Shown here: piece after piece, positions 1 through 10,337 of the stretch
How positions within the stretch are numbered: the stretch's first letter is position 1
How the letters are laid out: each line of letters starts with the position of its first letter
NCBI RefSeq assembly: GCF_017916325.1
Contig: NC_090168.1
Location: forward strand, 1,544,643 to 1,608,642
Direction: 5' to 3'
DNA from: Leishmania martiniquensis
Lineage: Eukaryota; Euglenozoa; Kinetoplastea; Trypanosomatida; Trypanosomatidae
DNA length: 64,000 bases
Notes under the pieces: generated by a model
The model's input: the letters and a program-made list of their open reading frames with translations, nothing else
What the model was told of the DNA's origin: nothing
Database searches by the model: none
Made by a program: the position numbers and the translations under genes

Positions 1-1
1 A

Positions 2-3000
2 GAGAAGGCGATCGTCGGGCGCGACCCAAAGCTCTACACGGAGTCGGTGGCGGCATCGGATGAACCGTTGCAGCCTTACAGCCGTGAACCGATGTCTGGG
101 GTGAGCCCCAACTCCGCCACCACCTCGTCTGCCTTTTCGCCAGGTATCGTGGAGTCGACGACGCAGCGCCGCGCCCTTCTCACCGGAAGCATCCTGAACG
201 CTTCCGCGAAGAGTACGGATATCAGTCCGTTAGAGTGCTTCTCCCCAACCTCTGCCTCTGCACCCTCTGCACTGGCGGAGTGTGCGCAAACGCTTCAGGT
301 ACAGTTGCCCAGAAGCCCGGGGGAACGTCTGGTGGCTGACCACGTCGATGACGTAACGGAGGCAGCGGTAGCCGGTGTTCCGTCGCTGCTGAGGTCCGCC
401 AAGGCGAAAATGCGGGCCACGAGCAGTGCTGAAGAACCCTCACCCGAGGCCGACCTCTCAGTCTCAAAACCCACGTTGTCCTGCGAGCTTGACTCGCCGG
501 AGTCCCAGCAGGTGCTGGAACGGTGTCGCCTGCTTCACGGCCGTCAGCTCCCCAAGTTCGCAACAGCCGCTGCGACTGTTCGGGTGCGCGTTCGTCGCTT
601 CTTCTCCGTCTCAGGTCTCACTCAGGAGAAGCTTGCCGGCATACTGGAGGAGGCACGTTCTCTTTTTCTCTCGGAGGCGTGCGCTGCGCTTGACGCGTCA
701 CCGAATTTGGTGGACGAGGTGCAGCTTTCTGGCAACCTCACGGTGGATGTGACGCTGCGCGTGCTGGACAGCGACCTGGGGGAAGAATGGCGCTCCGTAC
801 TGATGGCGTATGACTACCCGCAGCTGAGCGAGCTACTAGCTCGCTCAGCTGCGACACAATCACCGCAGGCTCCAGATCCGATAGAAGTCGACGCAGCGTC
901 GCAGGAAGCAAGTTGCGAGAACCTCTTCTGCAGCATAGCATCCATCTCCGCGCCAGACGGCGGAGACACCACCTCACTCGCTGTCTACATAAAGGGTTCC
1001 TTGTGGCCAGGGGTCATAGATGCGCAAGCGGATGTACTACGCGAGGCTCTTATCACAGATACGAATGTCTCTCTGTCCGCTTCTGAGCTTTCTGTGCAGA
1101 GAGTGAGCGTGGCATCGTTTGGCCAAGGGGCATTGTTCACATTTCTTCTCCGGAACTGCGGTGCTAGCCCGGGGCGCGCGGCACAGGACGCGCTGCAGCA
1201 GTGTCCTTTTGCTGCTGTCTGGGAGCTTTACCGCCGCCTCCACGGAGTCTCACGCCACTCCATGAGTCATCAAGTCACAGACACTACGTGTGCACTACAG
1301 CTGGGCGGGCAGGCGTGGGAGCAGGTGGTAAAGGAGCACGGTGGCCTCCTAGCGGAAACCTTTGCGTGGGAGATGCTGCAGTGCCTGCGTGGCAGTGATA
1401 GCGCCTCCGTGACAGGCAGCGTTTCGGTGACGGACGTGGCGGCGAAGCCAGGCGGGCTGACCATTGCGTACGAGATTACGAAAACGGCGGATGGTACTGA
1501 CGTAGATCGAGGCCGAGTAGCGGATGCGGTGAAGGAGTACCCCTTTCCCGAACTGTGGAAGGTGTACGACACCTTCATGCTGGCCCGAGGTCCGTTCAAG
1601 TACACCAAGAACGCGCAGTGGATCGCGTCCCGCCGCCTTCGCAACCTGAGCACCGCTTACGAGGTCGCCAAAGAGCTGACTGAGCCCCGGCTCTCACATC
1701 TGGATTCCGGGCTCCTGATATCTTCACGCCCCCTGGAGACGGATGTGGCGGCCGTCACGCCGCCTGAAGAAATCGAAAAGGACGTCCAATGGACGTTCGA
1801 GGGCACTCCGGAAATGACGGAGGCGAAGGAGTACGTGCTCAAGTACTTGCCGACGCCGACGGCGGTGTCGGAGCTCTTGGAGTCACTAGTGCCGCTGGAG
1901 ACTGCAGCCGTGACCACCACGCGGTCGTCGCATGCCGACGTCGCGGAGGTTCCCCTGGGAGCCGTCGTTCCTGATATGCGCGCCGCTTCCAGGGAAGGTG
2001 AGAGCGCAAGAGCGAAGAGACGTGCCGCAACCCCCCCACCCGCACTTTCTTTTCTGGAGAACTCCCCACAACAGCAGAGCCAATCGCTGGAGGGGGAGGA
2101 GGAGGCGCAGCAGCAGCGGTGGCGGCGTGGCCACCGACATCGTCGCAGCACACGCGCAAAGCACAAGCGGCGCAGCCGACAGCGAGCGTCAAGGTACGCT
2201 GCAGCTGTGTCATCGATGGAGGCGGAGCCCGAGGAAGAGGAGGAAGGAACAGAGACCACGACGTCTTCGGAGAGTGACAGACTTGTCGAGCACGCCGCCG
2301 CGCCGCGGGCTGCGCCTCTGCGCAGCAGCCCAGTCGTTAGAGCGACAGTCCGAGTGCTCGCCTCTCCAGTGGCTGCCCAGGCCTCTCTCGGTATTCCCAC
2401 GCCCATCTCACAATCATCGCTCATAACAGTCCTCAGCAGCGCCGAGCCGGTCGAGCCTCGCGCGTCTCCTGCCGTCCAGGTGCCCGCCCCCCTTTCTCCG
2501 AGACCGAAAAGCGTAGTAACCCCACCCGTCTTCTCCCTGTCTCATCCAGCCTCCATTACCGCTGCTGACGAGGCTGCGTTTCTGCCAAGGCTCTACCTCG
2601 AGGCCAGAGGTGTGAAACCACGTGCTCTGCAGGCAGAGCAGTGCCATCTCATGCGGTCGCGGCTGCCCCTTAGAAAGGTCTTTCCGGAGGCACCGATCAC
2701 GCTTCTAGACATGTGCATGACGCATTCTTCTTTGGAAGGTGTGGCGGACTCGCAGCTCGCCGCATGCATCCTTCCCACAGTGTTTCGCCCTCAGTACAGC
2801 GCGTATCATCACGTAGGTGCATCCGCGGCGCCTCACGAGCTGCTTCATAAATGCCAGATCGAGAAGGCGACGACTCAGCTGTTCAGTGTGCCGAGTCCGT
2901 ACTGTAGCGTCCCGGCTTCGTTCTATCACAGCCGCTCTTCCCCATTGCTCACTCCCGCGTCCTCCCTTTCCCGCTGCGGCAGCGCGGCTAGCATGCTGTC

Positions 3001-3217
3001 AGCCGTCGCCAGCACCTCAGCACCCCCGCTTCAGGGTACGAGCATGTCCCCGAGTCGCTCGTCGTCATTTGTTGTCGTCTCTATAGAACCGAACAGCTTA
3101 CTGGAGAGGCTGCGGGACGACGTGCACATGGTTGAAGAGGCCATTCGCACGCGCTACCCTCGCTTGCAGCGCGACCTCATGATCGCGACGGCAGCGGCCA
3201 CCCTGCCCAGCTCGTGA
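2..3217 (+). CDS. Large protein with internally repeated domain, 5' end missing
   Basis: I do not recognise this family. The frame is open from the first complete codon (base 2) with no ATG before base 104, so the gene begins left of the window and only its C-terminal ~1,070 residues are seen. Counting from the codon at base 47, residues ~175-265, 305-398 and 412-510 look like three copies of one ~95-residue unit: a hydrophobic strand, an amphipathic helix, two strands, and a closing aromatic/leucine helix (YPQLSELLARS, CPFAAVWELYRRLH, YPFPELWKVYDTF). A possible partial fourth unit starts near residue 587. The rest is low complexity: a strongly basic Arg/His stretch near 692-722 followed by a Glu run, then Pro/Ser-rich sequence. 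A short helical C-terminus closes the protein. No signal peptide or membrane segment is seen in the visible part. A structural or cytoskeletal role is possible but is only a guess. Confidence 0.8.
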   Translation, partial: EKAIVGRDPKLYTESVAASDEPLQPYSREPMSGVSPNSATTSSAFSPGIVESTTQRRALLTGSILNASAKSTDISPLECFSPTSASAPSALAECAQTLQVQLPRSPGERLVADHVDDVTEAAVAGVPSLLRSAKAKMRATSSAEEPSPEADLSVSKPTLSCELDSPESQQVLERCRLLHGRQLPKFATAAATVRVRVRRFFSVSGLTQEKLAGILEEARSLFLSEACAALDASPNLVDEVQLSGNLTVDVTLRVLDSDLGEEWRSVLMAYDYPQLSELLARSAATQSPQAPDPIEVDAASQEASCENLFCSIASISAPDGGDTTSLAVYIKGSLWPGVIDAQADVLREALITDTNVSLSASELSVQRVSVASFGQGALFTFLLRNCGASPGRAAQDALQQCPFAAVWELYRRLHGVSRHSMSHQVTDTTCALQLGGQAWEQVVKEHGGLLAETFAWEMLQCLRGSDSASVTGSVSVTDVAAKPGGLTIAYEITKTADGTDVDRGRVADAVKEYPFPELWKVYDTFMLARGPFKYTKNAQWIASRRLRNLSTAYEVAKELTEPRLSHLDSGLLISSRPLETDVAAVTPPEEIEKDVQWTFEGTPEMTEAKEYVLKYLPTPTAVSELLESLVPLETAAVTTTRSSHADVAEVPLGAVVPDMRAASREGESARAKRRAATPPPALSFLENSPQQQSQSLEGEEEAQQQRWRRGHRHRRSTRAKHKRRSRQRASRYAAAVSSMEAEPEEEEEGTETTTSSESDRLVEHAAAPRAAPLRSSPVVRATVRVLASPVAAQASLGIPTPISQSSLITVLSSAEPVEPRASPAVQVPAPLSPRPKSVVTPPVFSLSHPASITAADEAAFLPRLYLEARGVKPRALQAEQCHLMRSRLPLRKVFPEAPITLLDMCMTHSSLEGVADSQLAACILPTVFRPQYSAYHHVGASAAPHELLHKCQIEKATTQLFSVPSPYCSVPASFYHSRSSPLLTPASSLSRCGSAASMLSAVASTSAPPLQGTSMSPSRSSSFVVVSIEPNSLLERLRDDVHMVEEAIRTRYPRLQRDLMIATAAATLPSS

Positions 3218-5969
3218 AGAGACCATCAGTTCAAGCGCCGTGGAACGCAGGAGTTAGGTGCGAGAGTGTGTCTTCGCTGTCGCTGTTGCTCTTGCCAAGG
3301 AAGGAGCTGTGGGTCGTGATTGGCCGCTGCTCGCAAGGCGCGCGTATGTCGGGCTGTCGGCGCCGCCTCACCGTCTCTGGCTGCTAGGGAAGAGGCGATG
3401 ATTCGTGGTGCCGGTTTAGACTCCCTCGAGGATACGGTGGCGAATTGCTGGGCGCCTTCGATGGGCAGCCTCTGCCCCGTTGTACGCGTGTACTTGACCT
3501 GCCCGTGGCCATGCAGGGAACGCGAGAAGGGGAGATGAGGGGGGCCTACCCACTCGAGGTGGCGAAGTGCGTGCTCCGATTGTTGCTTTTCGGCGGGCTT
3601 TACGTGCTTCTTTCTTATTTTCTCCTGCCGCCTGCTCTCTGCAGAGAGTCCTCCGCCCGCCCTCCCCCCTCCCCCTTTTTTGCCAATGTTTCCTGTCGAC
3701 GCCGTCCATGTGTTTTGTTGAAATTTCCTCGCGTGTCTGCCTCTCTGCGCCAATGCCTTTTCCCTTCTCTCTGTCGTTTACCCTTTCTTCGGTGATGTAC
3801 ACGAATGGAGGAGCCGCCGGTGAAAATCGCGGTACATCACACAGGAGTGCGAAACGATCCCTCTCCCCACCCCCTCCCTCGCGACGGACGCGGTTTCCTT
3901 TGTGGTCCGAACGTGTCTGCACAGGCAAGTCTGTGTAACGCAGACGTCATAGGTCTCTCTCTTTGTCCCTCTGCTGCTTCTGTGCGTTCGCCTTCTGTCA
4001 TGCGAGTCCGCGAACACGATGTGCAGGACGCCGGGCAAACATATTTGCTCTTGACGCCATACGCGCGCCGTCAGACGCAATGGATGCCGCGCTCCTCCCT
4101 GAGCGCCCTTGCGCACTCCTCTACTTCCCGCTCTCTTCGTCGCTATTGGGCTCTTAGCGTGCCTGCTGTGCAGGGCAAAGGGAGAGGGAGAGAGAGGCCG
4201 GCGCAGAGTGCGGGGGGGGGGGGGAGAAAATGGTCAAATGTGTATACCTCTCTGTCGTGCTGTTTCCCGGCACCGGTGCTCTTCTCTTTCTCTTCAGGCT
4301 CTTCTGCCGCCAAAGCCACAGCCACAGCCGTCCTACCCTCGATTCATCCCTCCCTAGCTTGTTCATTCATGTCAACTCGCTTTCTCGTCACACCCTTCGT
4401 TGCTCCGGCATCGCCCCTCATCTCTTACAGCCATCAATGCTTGCGTTTGCTCCCTTGCTCGCTGTAGACTCTGTACGGCTAACCTTCTTTTCCGCGTGTT
4501 GGTGGGTGTGCACATTTCATGTGCATGTGATTGTCTAATGTGCTCCCTTCCCTTTTGCGGGCGCTCATCTCATCTTTTGGTCTCTCTTGTTGACGGCTGC
4601 GGGCCTCTCCGCCGCGTTTAAACGCCGTGTGTCATGCTTGTGCGAAATAAGAGGAGGAGGGCAAAAGGGGGAGGGGACAGCTGACTCGGTGCTCTCTCCC
4701 ATTCACTCACCTTCCCTCTAGGAGAGCGGGTGTGGCGCCAATCGTCTCCTGTTAGACGAGTGAACGTGTGCGACATCTCTTACTGGAAGCACATGCATGA
4801 GTGATGGGCGTGCGCAGCCGCTACCAGCGACTCCCTCGAGGAACCTCGTTGCTGAAGCTTCCCCGGGCTGGAGAGCCGTCATTTAGTGGCCTTCTTCCCT
4901 CCCTGAGTCAGCGCTTCTTCAGCCCCATGCTTGCACCGATCGAGTAGGTTTATGCTGGAAGGCCCTCGAGCAGCGGCACCACAATTTTGCTCCACAGGCT
5001 AATGGAAGGCGCTCCCTGCATGCGGCTCACTATCGCCCTGCGTAGGCTGACTTCCTGCTATTTTTCACTTGCATTGCTCTCTCTCTCTTCCTCTTTACGG
5101 GTCGCCGTCCCCTCTATTTGCGTGTGCGCTGAGCACAGTCAGCGGACTGCACATCTCCCGGTGTACGCTGATGGACCTTTCTTTTTATTCTGTGGCCAAC
5201 GGCAACCGCAGCAGAGTGGGTGAGTGAGTGGGTGAGCTCTTCTTTATCAACGAGTGCGTATTGCACATCTGTGAGAGGGCAGAGAAAAAAGAAGTGAATA
5301 AGAGAGGCGGTGGGAGCAACGAGCCCGAGAGAAAGCAGAAGGAAACGCTCACAGCGCCAATCACCTTCACCGACCGCCACCCTTCCTCAAGGATCACCTG
5401 CGTCGCCACAACCCCAATAGGGTGGGACAGGCGGAGGGAGAGGTCAAAGCCTCACAGCTTTTCTTCTCCTTTTTAGGCTCTCTGAGCCATTGATCTGTGG
5501 CTGAGCCGTTTGCGATGGGCGTCTCCATCAGTGGCAGCGCTTGTTTTCGTTTGGGGTGGGGTCTGCCCCTCCCGTAGACTGCCGCACGTTTCACAACCTC
5601 CGTCCCCTCGTTGGTATTGATGTACCGGTGCTTCTGGGGGCAAGACAGTGTACGGTACGCGATCGGTAAGTGAGGCACGAGACCCGCACAGCTTGAAAAA
5701 AAACATTTTCCACCCTTTCCTTCGCGAGTAGGCGCGCTCAGCGGAATTTTCGTCGTCGCTTCTCTCTCCCTCTAAGCATTTCTCTTCCTGTGCAGACGTG
5801 TCAGCACCATCTTTGTGCTCCCAATCAGCTCCTTTCCCCCTCTGTGGGCATAACTAGCAGAATTCATAGGGCGAGCGAGCGAGAGAGGGTGGTGAGCGAG
5901 TGCGCATTGAAGTTACCGTCTCGGAAGACTTCCTTTCGCTTACAAGCAGGCCTACATACCTTGGTTAAC
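3218..5969. other. Intergenic region (2.75 kb), no gene supported
   Basis: No convincing gene. The stretch holds many C/T-rich tracts (e.g. 3651-3680, 4270-4310, 5755-5790), a 13-base G run (4212-4224) and an A run near 5697-5704. Short ORFs on both strands have biased composition and cross these tracts. It should contain the 3' UTR of the upstream gene and the 5' UTR of the Spt6 gene. The tract at 5755-5790 ends in TGCAG at 5791-5795, a plausible trans-splice acceptor about 175 bases before the Spt6 ATG. The block near 4740-5000 is less pyrimidine-rich and might be an old retroposon remnant, but I cannot verify that. Confidence 0.6.
4212..4224. repeat. Homopolymer G run (13 G)
   Basis: Thirteen consecutive G bases in intergenic sequence. 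Such runs are prone to length variation and to sequencing error. Confidence 0.9.
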
Positions 5970-8900
5970 ATGGACGCATCCGCAGATGCCCCTCCTACAC
6001 CGGCGCATTCCTCCACCAATGGTGCCGCCTCCATTGAGCGTGTGCTCGCCGCGCTGACATGGGTGCGCGGTTTGACTGATGCCACTCTCTCCGCGGAGCG
6101 TGTACACAACGCATTTGTACAAGTAATCTTCAGCCTTCCGTCAGAAGACGGCGACAGCGGCGAGGGCGATGCCGCGCGCCGTCTGGTGACCGCGGCGGAG
6201 CGACGGAAGGAGGCGGAGCGTGACCGTCGCCTGCGCGAGGAGGCGCGCCGTGAGTTGGAGGATCTGCGCAACGAGCCGCTGAGCAACCTTGACGACTCGG
6301 AGCATCGTAGTGAAGACGAGGAAGACGAGAGGTCGGATGATGAAAATCTCGCTGACTTTGAAACCAACGAGTTTATGCGGTGGATCGAGGCCGGCGCCTC
6401 TGACCATTTTCCTCCACCGCGCCACCACATCGATGAGGGGGTGCTGCGCACCGACCTGGAGTTCAAGCTGGAGCAGACTGGGCTTGGCAAGATAACAGAG
6501 TCTGCCGTGCGTGAAGCTTGTCCGGAGCGACTTAAGGAGGCGCTAGTGGAGCCTCGAGCTCTTCCAGACGGCAGCGTGTGTGAGTTTTCCCTCCAGCGCG
6601 AGGTTTACTGGGTGCTGCGACAGCTGCGCAATGCGGGCCAGCCTTTTGCACACAATACGCGCATCTGCGCCCTCGCCAGTCGTCCGCTCTCCGAGATTGT
6701 CGACGAGCCGGTGGTGGTCGCTCTGGGTTACGCACTGCAGAAGATGACGGTAGAGCACTACGAGCCTGGACACCTCATGGTGTATTGCCAGACGCCTCTT
6801 CACCCACTGCTGTGCGCGTTGCTGGAGGGGTCTGTGATGACCGAAGACGCCAAGCACACCATCGCGCCGGCGTCCTATGCGTACAACGTCATTACGGGCC
6901 AGCGCCAGGAGCCGGCCATCAGCGAGACCTACGTCGGCTTTGACTCCCTGGCGCGTCATTCCATCGGCGAAGGGGACCCACTGTGGTACGGCGGCCGCCG
7001 CGATCGTCAGCACACCGTGCGCAAGCCGTGCTTCATGGAGCTCGGCCGTCTTCTCGTTAGGCTTGTGGAGCTGAACCGCCTGTTTCGCGGCCTCGAGTAC
7101 CGTCGGCAGCGCATGATTGCCTCCCTTAAGGACCACCCGGACGCCCGCGTGCAGGACCAGCGGACGATCCTCAGCTCTCTCGTCTTTGAGAGCGCAGTGG
7201 AGGCTGACATTTGGCTGACCTTCGTGGACAGCCTGCAGGGCCTGCACGGTTCCGACCCTTACCTTCGAATTCGAGAGCTCGGCCTCGAGGACGCCTTTGA
7301 AGAGTTCAGCATCACCGGCCTGCAGTACCAGGAAAACCTGCGCTCCAACACGGCGGTGGTGCTGTGCCAGAGCAACGCGCAAATGAACCTGCGCGAATGG
7401 GCTGCAAATGTTGGCCGAACGCTGGCGCGGCCTTTAGACGGTGAACAGATTCTGTCCTTGTTTACCAAGGCGCTGGTATCGCAGTTCTCCAAGGCGCCGG
7501 TGCTGGCGAGTATGGTGGTGGAGGTCTTCTGCGCTGAAGGCGATCTCATCGTTAGCTACAAGCGCGCAGAGCGTGCGGATCAGATTTTCTCCCTCGCCAG
7601 CATGTTTACGGAGCACGCGCAGTACTTCCTGGAGCTTCTGGAGATGGAGCGCAACGACCTCGTCAAGCTATACTTTGTGTTGGATCAGAAACTCGTGTAC
7701 GACATCCTCAATCTCGACGGCCTCTATCAGCGCCGTGAGGACACGGACTGGTGGCGCGCACGCGACGAGGCGATGAGCTTCATTGTCATTCGCCTGCTGG
7801 AGGTGCTGCCGACACAGGTGCGCGCTCAGCTCACCATGAACGCCGAGTACGTTGTGAGCGTGGCGTCCGCGCAGCGCCTCAGTAGCTTCTGTGCCCAGGG
7901 TCCGTACGCTGCGACTCGACTACAGCTGAGCGACTTCGACGGTGCCGCGCGGGTGTGGGAGCAGCAATGGAACGTTGTGGAGGCGCTTCCCGCAACAAAA
8001 GACACGCACGACGCGAGCCGCGTCTGCGCCGTGTATCGTGGCAGTAGCGGCGTCACAGCCTTCACTTTCATCGACGAGCATGGCACCGTGCTGGGTACGA
8101 CACGCTGGGTGGACTGCGCTGTGTCGACCTTAAGCGGGCGGGAGCGGGCTGTGCTGCAGGCAGCACAGCTGCGAAAGCTGTTCACGCAGTGCCGACCTAC
8201 GGTGGTGGCCGTTGGCGCTTCCTCCATTGCATGTCTGCCGCTGCTACGCACTCTCGAGAGCTTTGTGCGCGAGGTTGTTCATCAAAGCACCTTTGTCGAC
8301 GTGCCAGTGGTGTGGGCGAATGTGGAGGTGCCGCGGTACTACAGTGTTACGACATATGCGCGGTTGGAGTTCCCGCAGGCGGAGAACATTGTAGTGACGA
8401 GCGTGGCTCTTGCCCGCTACGTGCAAGACCCGCTACAGGTGTTGTGCTCCTTGTTCGATGGCGAGCAGACGGCACTGCAGCTGTGCCGCACGATGCGCAT
8501 TTCGCTATCGCACGACCGCCTGCTCTACCAGCGCCTTGGGTGGGAAATGAGCCTGTGGATAGCGGCGGTGGGACTGTGGGCCAGCGATATCGTTTTCCGC
8601 CCCAACGCAGCCGCGATGCTGCAGTTCGTGCCCGGCCTCGGACCTGCCAAAGCGCGCGCCCTCGCCAGCACCCTCCTGCATTCCGACGTCTCGCCGAGCA
8701 GACGGCACGTAGAAAGGTTTCTGGAACCCTACGGGACCGCCATCGTGCTGAACGCTGCGCCGGTGCTGCGCGTCCGCTCGCCAGAGCAGTGCGACGCGGA
8801 ACTTCCGTGGCACCCTCTTGACGCGACGCTGATCCCTTCGCAGTGGTACTGGATTGCGTGCCTCGTGGCGAAGGCAACCGCATCCTCCTCGACGCTGCCC

Positions 8901-10337
8901 GCAGAGGCGTTACTCGTCGGGCTGCTTGAAATGTCGCAGGAAGAGCGCCGGGCTGCCCTTTACCGCGTCGACGTGTCTGCTGTGGTGGCCAAAATCAAGG
9001 CGCGTGCAGCGGGATTCTCCGACGTAGGACGTCGTGAGGTGGAGCTGGTCGTAGACGAGCTTGTTGCCAATGGGCGCTCCTTCGCGCGTCGCCCGTATCG
9101 CCGTCTCACAAGCGTCGAGTTTATGAGCTGCATTACCGGCATCACATACCTCACCAGTGCGGATGTCAACGCGCTGTCAAAGGGGGCTGGGGTAGGAAGA
9201 GGCAGCGGAAGCCGCGGCACATTTGTGGTACGCGAGGGGGACTATATCACAGGTACCATCACCAACGTCCAAGGAGGCTCCACGCCTGGCATCCGCCTCG
9301 CTACCTCACGTGGCGTGACCGCCTTCATCGCCGCAGTGGATATCCGAGACGAGGCAATGCGCGTCGAGCTACTCGAGTACATTCGCCGGTCAGAGACACT
9401 GCGAGACTGGATGCGCCACGAGAACGGTGACGCGCGTCCTCCGGAGCGTGTGGAGCCGCCTGCGTGGCTTCGTCGCGGTGCACTTCTGCAGGGAACCGTG
9501 CGCCGCTGTGTCTGGACACGCTGTGAGCTGCATCTTCAGTGGTGCCAACCACGCGAGGAGCTGGCAGTAGCGGGTGATGATAACGACGAAGGGGAGGCGG
9601 GCATGCCATCGTACGGCAATATGGAGCGCGGTGCCGCCAGCAGTAGCGTCAATTCGCTAAATACGGCACAGGTAGAGCAGCAGGTACGTGTGTTCGCCAC
9701 GAAGATGTCGCGCCACCCGCTCTTCCGAGACGTCTCCAAGAACGGTGCAGCCGAGATGCTACGTGACAAGGAAATCGGCGAGTCGCTCCTGCGCCCGCGT
9801 ACCGGAAGTGTGCACCGAGTGGTGTGTGAGGTAAAGGTCGGTAGCAATGCTACCAATCACTGGGTCATCTCCGAGGAGCGCCGCGCTAGCGGTCAATTCT
9901 TCTACAGGGTTGAGGATCGCGTCGTGGATCGGCAGTGGGAGTTCACCGATGTGGACGACTTTCTGTGCAACTTTGTGGAGCCCATGGTAAAGCTCATCCA
10001 GTCGATTCGTGCGCACCGCCGCTTCGAGGACAGCACCGAATACGTACAAGCCGCGCTCGATGGCCAACGCCAAGTGAGCGGTGGCTTTGCCTACGTCTTC
10101 GCCGAGACGGAGAGCAGACGGCACCTCTACCAAGTGTACTCGACCGGTGGCAGCGAAACCTACCACTTCCCGCTCCACATCACGAGTGAGCTCATCTACA
10201 TCCGCTTACCCTTTTTCCACGAAGGGAAGGCGAGCAACAAGTGGGTGCCGTGCAAGAGTGCGGAGAAGGTGAGCGAGACCGTGAAGAACTACGCCCGGGT
10301 GATGAGTAGGCGGTCAGCAAACGGCAAGATACACTAG
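5970..10337 (+). CDS. SPT6: Transcription elongation factor Spt6
   Basis: Probable Spt6, the nuclear histone chaperone and elongation factor that travels with RNA polymerase II. The ATG at 5970 (MDASADAP) is the first in frame; the frame is open for 60 codons upstream but has no ATG there. The product is 1,455 residues, near the usual Spt6 length. Domains in order: an acidic N-terminus (residues ~109-140, Asp/Glu-rich); a helical Tex-like core; a YqgF/RNase H-like domain (~685-800, starting VCAVYRGSSG); a helix-hairpin-helix (~883-900, FVPGLGPAKARAL); an S1-type RNA-binding domain (~1,090-1,125, DYITGTITNVQ); and a C-terminal SH2 module (~1,250-1,320) with the phosphate-binding Arg context SLLRPRTGS and then NHWVISEE. 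A second SH2-like half fills the C-terminus. This order is diagnostic of Spt6. The usual Ser/Pro-rich tail beyond the SH2 pair is essentially absent. Confidence 0.9.
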   Translation: MDASADAPPTPAHSSTNGAASIERVLAALTWVRGLTDATLSAERVHNAFVQVIFSLPSEDGDSGEGDAARRLVTAAERRKEAERDRRLREEARRELEDLRNEPLSNLDDSEHRSEDEEDERSDDENLADFETNEFMRWIEAGASDHFPPPRHHIDEGVLRTDLEFKLEQTGLGKITESAVREACPERLKEALVEPRALPDGSVCEFSLQREVYWVLRQLRNAGQPFAHNTRICALASRPLSEIVDEPVVVALGYALQKMTVEHYEPGHLMVYCQTPLHPLLCALLEGSVMTEDAKHTIAPASYAYNVITGQRQEPAISETYVGFDSLARHSIGEGDPLWYGGRRDRQHTVRKPCFMELGRLLVRLVELNRLFRGLEYRRQRMIASLKDHPDARVQDQRTILSSLVFESAVEADIWLTFVDSLQGLHGSDPYLRIRELGLEDAFEEFSITGLQYQENLRSNTAVVLCQSNAQMNLREWAANVGRTLARPLDGEQILSLFTKALVSQFSKAPVLASMVVEVFCAEGDLIVSYKRAERADQIFSLASMFTEHAQYFLELLEMERNDLVKLYFVLDQKLVYDILNLDGLYQRREDTDWWRARDEAMSFIVIRLLEVLPTQVRAQLTMNAEYVVSVASAQRLSSFCAQGPYAATRLQLSDFDGAARVWEQQWNVVEALPATKDTHDASRVCAVYRGSSGVTAFTFIDEHGTVLGTTRWVDCAVSTLSGRERAVLQAAQLRKLFTQCRPTVVAVGASSIACLPLLRTLESFVREVVHQSTFVDVPVVWANVEVPRYYSVTTYARLEFPQAENIVVTSVALARYVQDPLQVLCSLFDGEQTALQLCRTMRISLSHDRLLYQRLGWEMSLWIAAVGLWASDIVFRPNAAAMLQFVPGLGPAKARALASTLLHSDVSPSRRHVERFLEPYGTAIVLNAAPVLRVRSPEQCDAELPWHPLDATLIPSQWYWIACLVAKATASSSTLPAEALLVGLLEMSQEERRAALYRVDVSAVVAKIKARAAGFSDVGRREVELVVDELVANGRSFARRPYRRLTSVEFMSCITGITYLTSADVNALSKGAGVGRGSGSRGTFVVREGDYITGTITNVQGGSTPGIRLATSRGVTAFIAAVDIRDEAMRVELLEYIRRSETLRDWMRHENGDARPPERVEPPAWLRRGALLQGTVRRCVWTRCELHLQWCQPREELAVAGDDNDEGEAGMPSYGNMERGAASSSVNSLNTAQVEQQVRVFATKMSRHPLFRDVSKNGAAEMLRDKEIGESLLRPRTGSVHRVVCEVKVGSNATNHWVISEERRASGQFFYRVEDRVVDRQWEFTDVDDFLCNFVEPMVKLIQSIRAHRRFEDSTEYVQAALDGQRQVSGGFAYVFAETESRRHLYQVYSTGGSETYHFPLHITSELIYIRLPFFHEGKASNKWVPCKSAEKVSETVKNYARVMSRRSANGKIH

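Noticed and set aside
3805..4467. 220-codon + strand ORF in the first large gap
   Set aside because: It reads through the 13-G run and CT-rich tracts and gives Ser/Pro-rich low-complexity protein.
5864..6490. A 208-codon - strand frame at the 5' end of Spt6
   Set aside because: Ser/Arg-rich mirror of the acidic Spt6 N-terminus.
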